NCBI GenBank assembly: GCA_029817715.1
Contig: JARUPY010000085.1
Location: 806,001-870,000, forward strand
DNA length: 64,000 nt
DNA from: Melastoma dodecandrum
Taxonomy: Eukaryota; Streptophyta; Magnoliopsida; Myrtales; Melastomataceae
Direction: 5' to 3'
The notes under the pieces are model-generated. The model did no database searches and was not told where the DNA came from. It worked only from the letters and a program-made list of their open reading frames with translations. Shown here one piece after another: positions 61,282-64,000 of this stretch (position 1 is its first letter; every line of letters begins with the position of its first letter). Both the position numbers and the translations under genes were made by a program.

Positions 61282-62617
61282 ATGAAAGTACCGGAAGATC
61301 GTGGGACGTCCGCCGGCGGGAGCTCGTCCCCGATGTCGACCTCGGCGCCGTCGGCGAGTGCGAAGAGAAGTAGAGACCCCGAGGATGAGGTTTACCTAGA
61401 CAATCTCCACTCTTCAAAGCGTTATCTCAGCGAGGTGAGGCGGAGGCCTTGTTTTGCTCGGGTTAATCCATTGGCTTACTGATTGAATTGCTTTGGGGCT
61501 TGTTGTGGAGCAGATAATGGCTTCCAGTTTGAACGGATTAACAGTCGGAAGAGAGGAAAATCTATCGGATTCGCCTGCTAGATTGGATAGCATGCTGTAT
61601 TTGAGGTACACTCCTGTTTCCTGGCAATTTCGAACGGTTCTCTCAGTTGTTGGTCTTAACAATGTATGTGACACCGGTGGTGCTTGTGATGCCGTGATTC
61701 CTTTCGGGGATGGTTGTCAGCCGTCGAGATTAGTAAGTCCTGAAAATGACATGATCACGTAGAACTTGGAAGTGCATTTAGAATTGAACCTCAACCGCGA
61801 TAGACAACTAGTGATGGCTGTTGGGAAGTGATGGTATATCTCGGGATCGGTTGGGGATGCTTCTGGGTAATCGACTATAGATGAGATGAAATGGACCCAC
61901 TAATGGAGGCTCACGACCTGCTATTATGGCATCCGATAGCATGTGTATGGGCATCCTAAAAAAGTGGTTTTGTCGTAGCTCATTGTCTGCAGTTGACTTG
62001 CTCGTCTTTCTGCATTGCTTATTCATGCCATGTTTTAGTTGTGCCATAATCTCTGTTGCAGAGACGAGTTGTCTTCTCAGTACTCGCCAATGTCAGAAGA
62101 CTCTGATGACTCGAGATTCTGCGAACCTCCTTTCAGTGGTTGCTCGTCCCAGTCAGAGAGTCTACCAACAAGTCCGGTATCCCCTTACAGATGTCAAAAG
62201 CCATCATTCAGCTCCCTATCAGCGCCAGCCTCCAATGGCCCCACATCTCCATCGCCATCCAATTTCATGGCGTCCTCTTCCTCACAACCACGTCAACGGG
62301 GTTCAGATTCGGAAGGCCGATTCCCATCTTCTCCAAGCGATATTTGCCATTCGGCAGACCTTAGAAGGGCTGCTCTGTTGCGGTCGGTGCAGATGAGAAC
62401 ACAACCAGGTGTCCATCCCGCCTATGAATTGTCATTCGGTAGCGGACAGGAGGCTGTTCCTAATGTAGAAGGTGAAGACATCAAGTCTATAGCCAACGAG
62501 AAGGAATATCATGAAGAGGAATGTCATTCGATGGGTCTACCGACCGATGAATACGCCGATGAGAAGTACTGTGATCCTCTGAACAGCGATAGCAGCAGCG
62601 ATGGCAATGGTACATAA
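61282..62617 (+). CDS. Conserved plant serine-rich protein of unknown function
   Basis: Three exons were read: 61282-61434, about 61514-61605 and 62062-62617. They total about 801 bases, 266 residues, in phase. The product starts MKVPEDRGTSAGG, then RSRDPEDEVYLDNLHSSKRY, LSEIMASSLNGLTVG, a strongly conserved-looking block (QYSPMSEDSDDSRF), a Ser/Pro-rich middle (about 110-165), then RQRGSDSEGRFPSSPSDICH and ADLRRAALLRSVQMRTQ, and an acidic tail ending in a Ser/Asp run. No known domain, signal peptide or membrane segment is seen. It looks like a mostly disordered, phosphorylation-prone nuclear or cytosolic protein. It resembles plant proteins loosely named suppressor SRP40-like; that name carries no proven function. 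An upstream in-frame start at 61066 is proline-rich and unlike the family. Confidence 0.8.
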
Positions 62618-62957
62618 GTTGTCAGGTCATATAACAGAACTTATATAAGTATGCAAATTGCTGACATGTATTTCATATATGCTGAGAAATTCTAACTTCT
62701 GGCGAGTTAACTTAAAGTTTACCTCATGGGAAAACCACTACATCAAGAAAGTTGAGAACTGTATCTATAAAAGCAAAGAAAAAACGGGCATGTGACCTCG
62801 ACAAAGGCAGTGTATACATCCGTAAATTAAAAACATATCAGCCATGGCAAAAAGTCCTGAGCCGGGGACAAAAGGCTAATCAGGCTTCTTGCGAAGAGGA
62901 TGGATAAATCTAACGGGTTTCCGAAATCTTCCTTGAGTTTTGGTCGAGCTAGCTTGT

Positions 62958-64000
62958 TCACATGAAGGCGGACAAGACATTCTTCTTGAGAGTCAATTCA
63001 TCGGCCTTAGCAGCACTTATTGACTGCACCCAACAAGGAAAAATAAAGCCTCATAAGCATTCATTCCGTCTTCAAACCTTATCTTTGAATCCAGGAAGAA
63101 ATTTAGAGCTCACCTTCTCTAGTACTCGCTGAAGCCGATCGGTTTCTTTCTTCGCATAATCGGTGCCCTTATCAATAGTGTTCTTAGCAGCTTTCAAGTA
63201 GATCTTCCCATATCTGAAACAGAAAATGTCATAGGCTTCAACTGTCACGCCTATTATATCCGACTACAGATGCACTTGCTTAGAATCTAATTCAACAGCC
63301 CACGTTCAACAAAGCACGACAAGATATATAATTTAATCAATCTAAGGCGTCAGCGACTACCTTGCAGTTGAGCCCTTCAGCTTTTCCACCTCCTCTTTTA
63401 TCTTGGAAAAGACAGCTTTCTTGTCATTATCACTGGCTGATACAAACTCTTTCACCAAAACATCTAAACTATCTACTAAACCAGCCTGTTCCCAAGAAAA
63501 ACAAGAAGTACACAAACATAAGTCTACATAGTGACATGACATCGGCAAGAACAGAGTTTATAACCTTTGAAGTAAGCTGTCCTTTTCCATCTCGACTAGT
63601 CCCACACTTCTCGTTAATGAAGCTAACGAAATCATCCAAGTCCCTGCCACCTTCATAATCTTCACCCTCTTTGTTACCTTTCGGGAAAAACTTCAATGTC
63701 GGATAACCGCTCACACCATATCTATAGCATAAGGGATGGAGTTATTACTTAAAAAAGTATATATGGAACCCAAGGAGCGCTAGTTCAATGGATTAGACGA
63801 ATATGCACATACTTCTCAGCAAGGTCCTTGTATTTGTCAGCATCAAGGTTGGCAATCACTACATCTTCCTCAGATTTAAATGTCGTGGCCACCTTCTCAT
63901 ATGTCTGAAGAAACATCACAAAAAGTTAGAACAACTTAATAAGGCAGTCATTACTAGAAACTAAATAATGCATCCACACAATACTTACAGGAGCAAGGGA
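62958..64000 (-). CDS. Protein disulfide isomerase-like 2 type (thioredoxin fold plus ERp29 C-terminus), 3' part
   Basis: These ER enzymes form and rearrange disulfides in secretory proteins. Only the C-terminal part is in the window; the gene continues past the right edge. Exons read leftward: 64000 to about 63990 (SLAP, just after the last CGHC-type active site), about 63905-63812, 63720-63565, about 63485-63361, about 63213-63115 and 63023-62958. The thioredoxin domain shows [25 protein letters not shown] and [15 protein letters not shown] with the cis-Pro. An ERp29-type helical domain follows ([38 protein letters not shown]). The end, [20 protein letters not shown], has no KDEL-type signal, as is usual for this subgroup. 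The exons present are intact. Confidence 0.9.

Noticed and set aside
63780..63815. tRNA-like GTTCAATGGATTAGACG
   Set aside because: It lies in a PDI intron and no cloverleaf with acceptor and anticodon stems could be drawn.

Overview
This 64-kb window is nuclear DNA from a flowering plant, most likely a eudicot. Genes are split by many short GT-AG introns. There are plant-only families (COBRA-like, galacturonosyltransferase-like, FAR1-related, DUF789), AT-rich intergenic DNA and plant LTR retrotransposons. No bacterial, organellar or viral gene cluster is present, and I see no undescribed multi-gene system. The noteworthy features are decay and nesting events plus a few structured non-coding tracts.

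Layout: 1-10800 is one degenerate Ty3/gypsy element of the Tat type (minus strand: gag, protease, RT, RNase H, second RNase H, integrase). Its gag is split by a second, truncated LTR element (5135-7757, plus strand). Next come an epoxide hydrolase (11663-12705, minus), ribosomal protein eL19 (13927-15274, plus) and a DUF789 gene (15894-17789, plus). A broken COBRA-like gene (18321-25382, minus) carries a Ty1/copia element (20478-25029) and a gypsy remnant (19133-19690).

From 28 to 42 kb, two GATL glycosyltransferase paralogs (28344-29435 minus; 40836-41918 plus) flank a small plant protein of unknown role (31427-31867) and a two-domain tRNA-His guanylyltransferase gene (34069-37627), whose second domain looks disrupted. 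Then follow a 13-exon HGSNAT-like membrane acetyltransferase (44730-48744, plus), a FAR1-related transposase-derived regulator (49009-51479, minus), a 22-exon CTP synthase with a possible organelle presequence (54537-60570, minus), a serine-rich plant protein (61282-62617, plus) and the 3' part of a PDI-like protein with an ERp29-type C-terminus (62958 to the right edge, minus).

The genes are independent housekeeping and cell-wall genes, not an operon. The two GATL genes and the COBRA-like gene share a cell-wall theme, and eL19, THG1 and CTP synthase are general housekeeping genes; nothing here suggests co-regulation. Exon boundaries were read by eye from splice motifs and reading phase. They may be off by a base or two.
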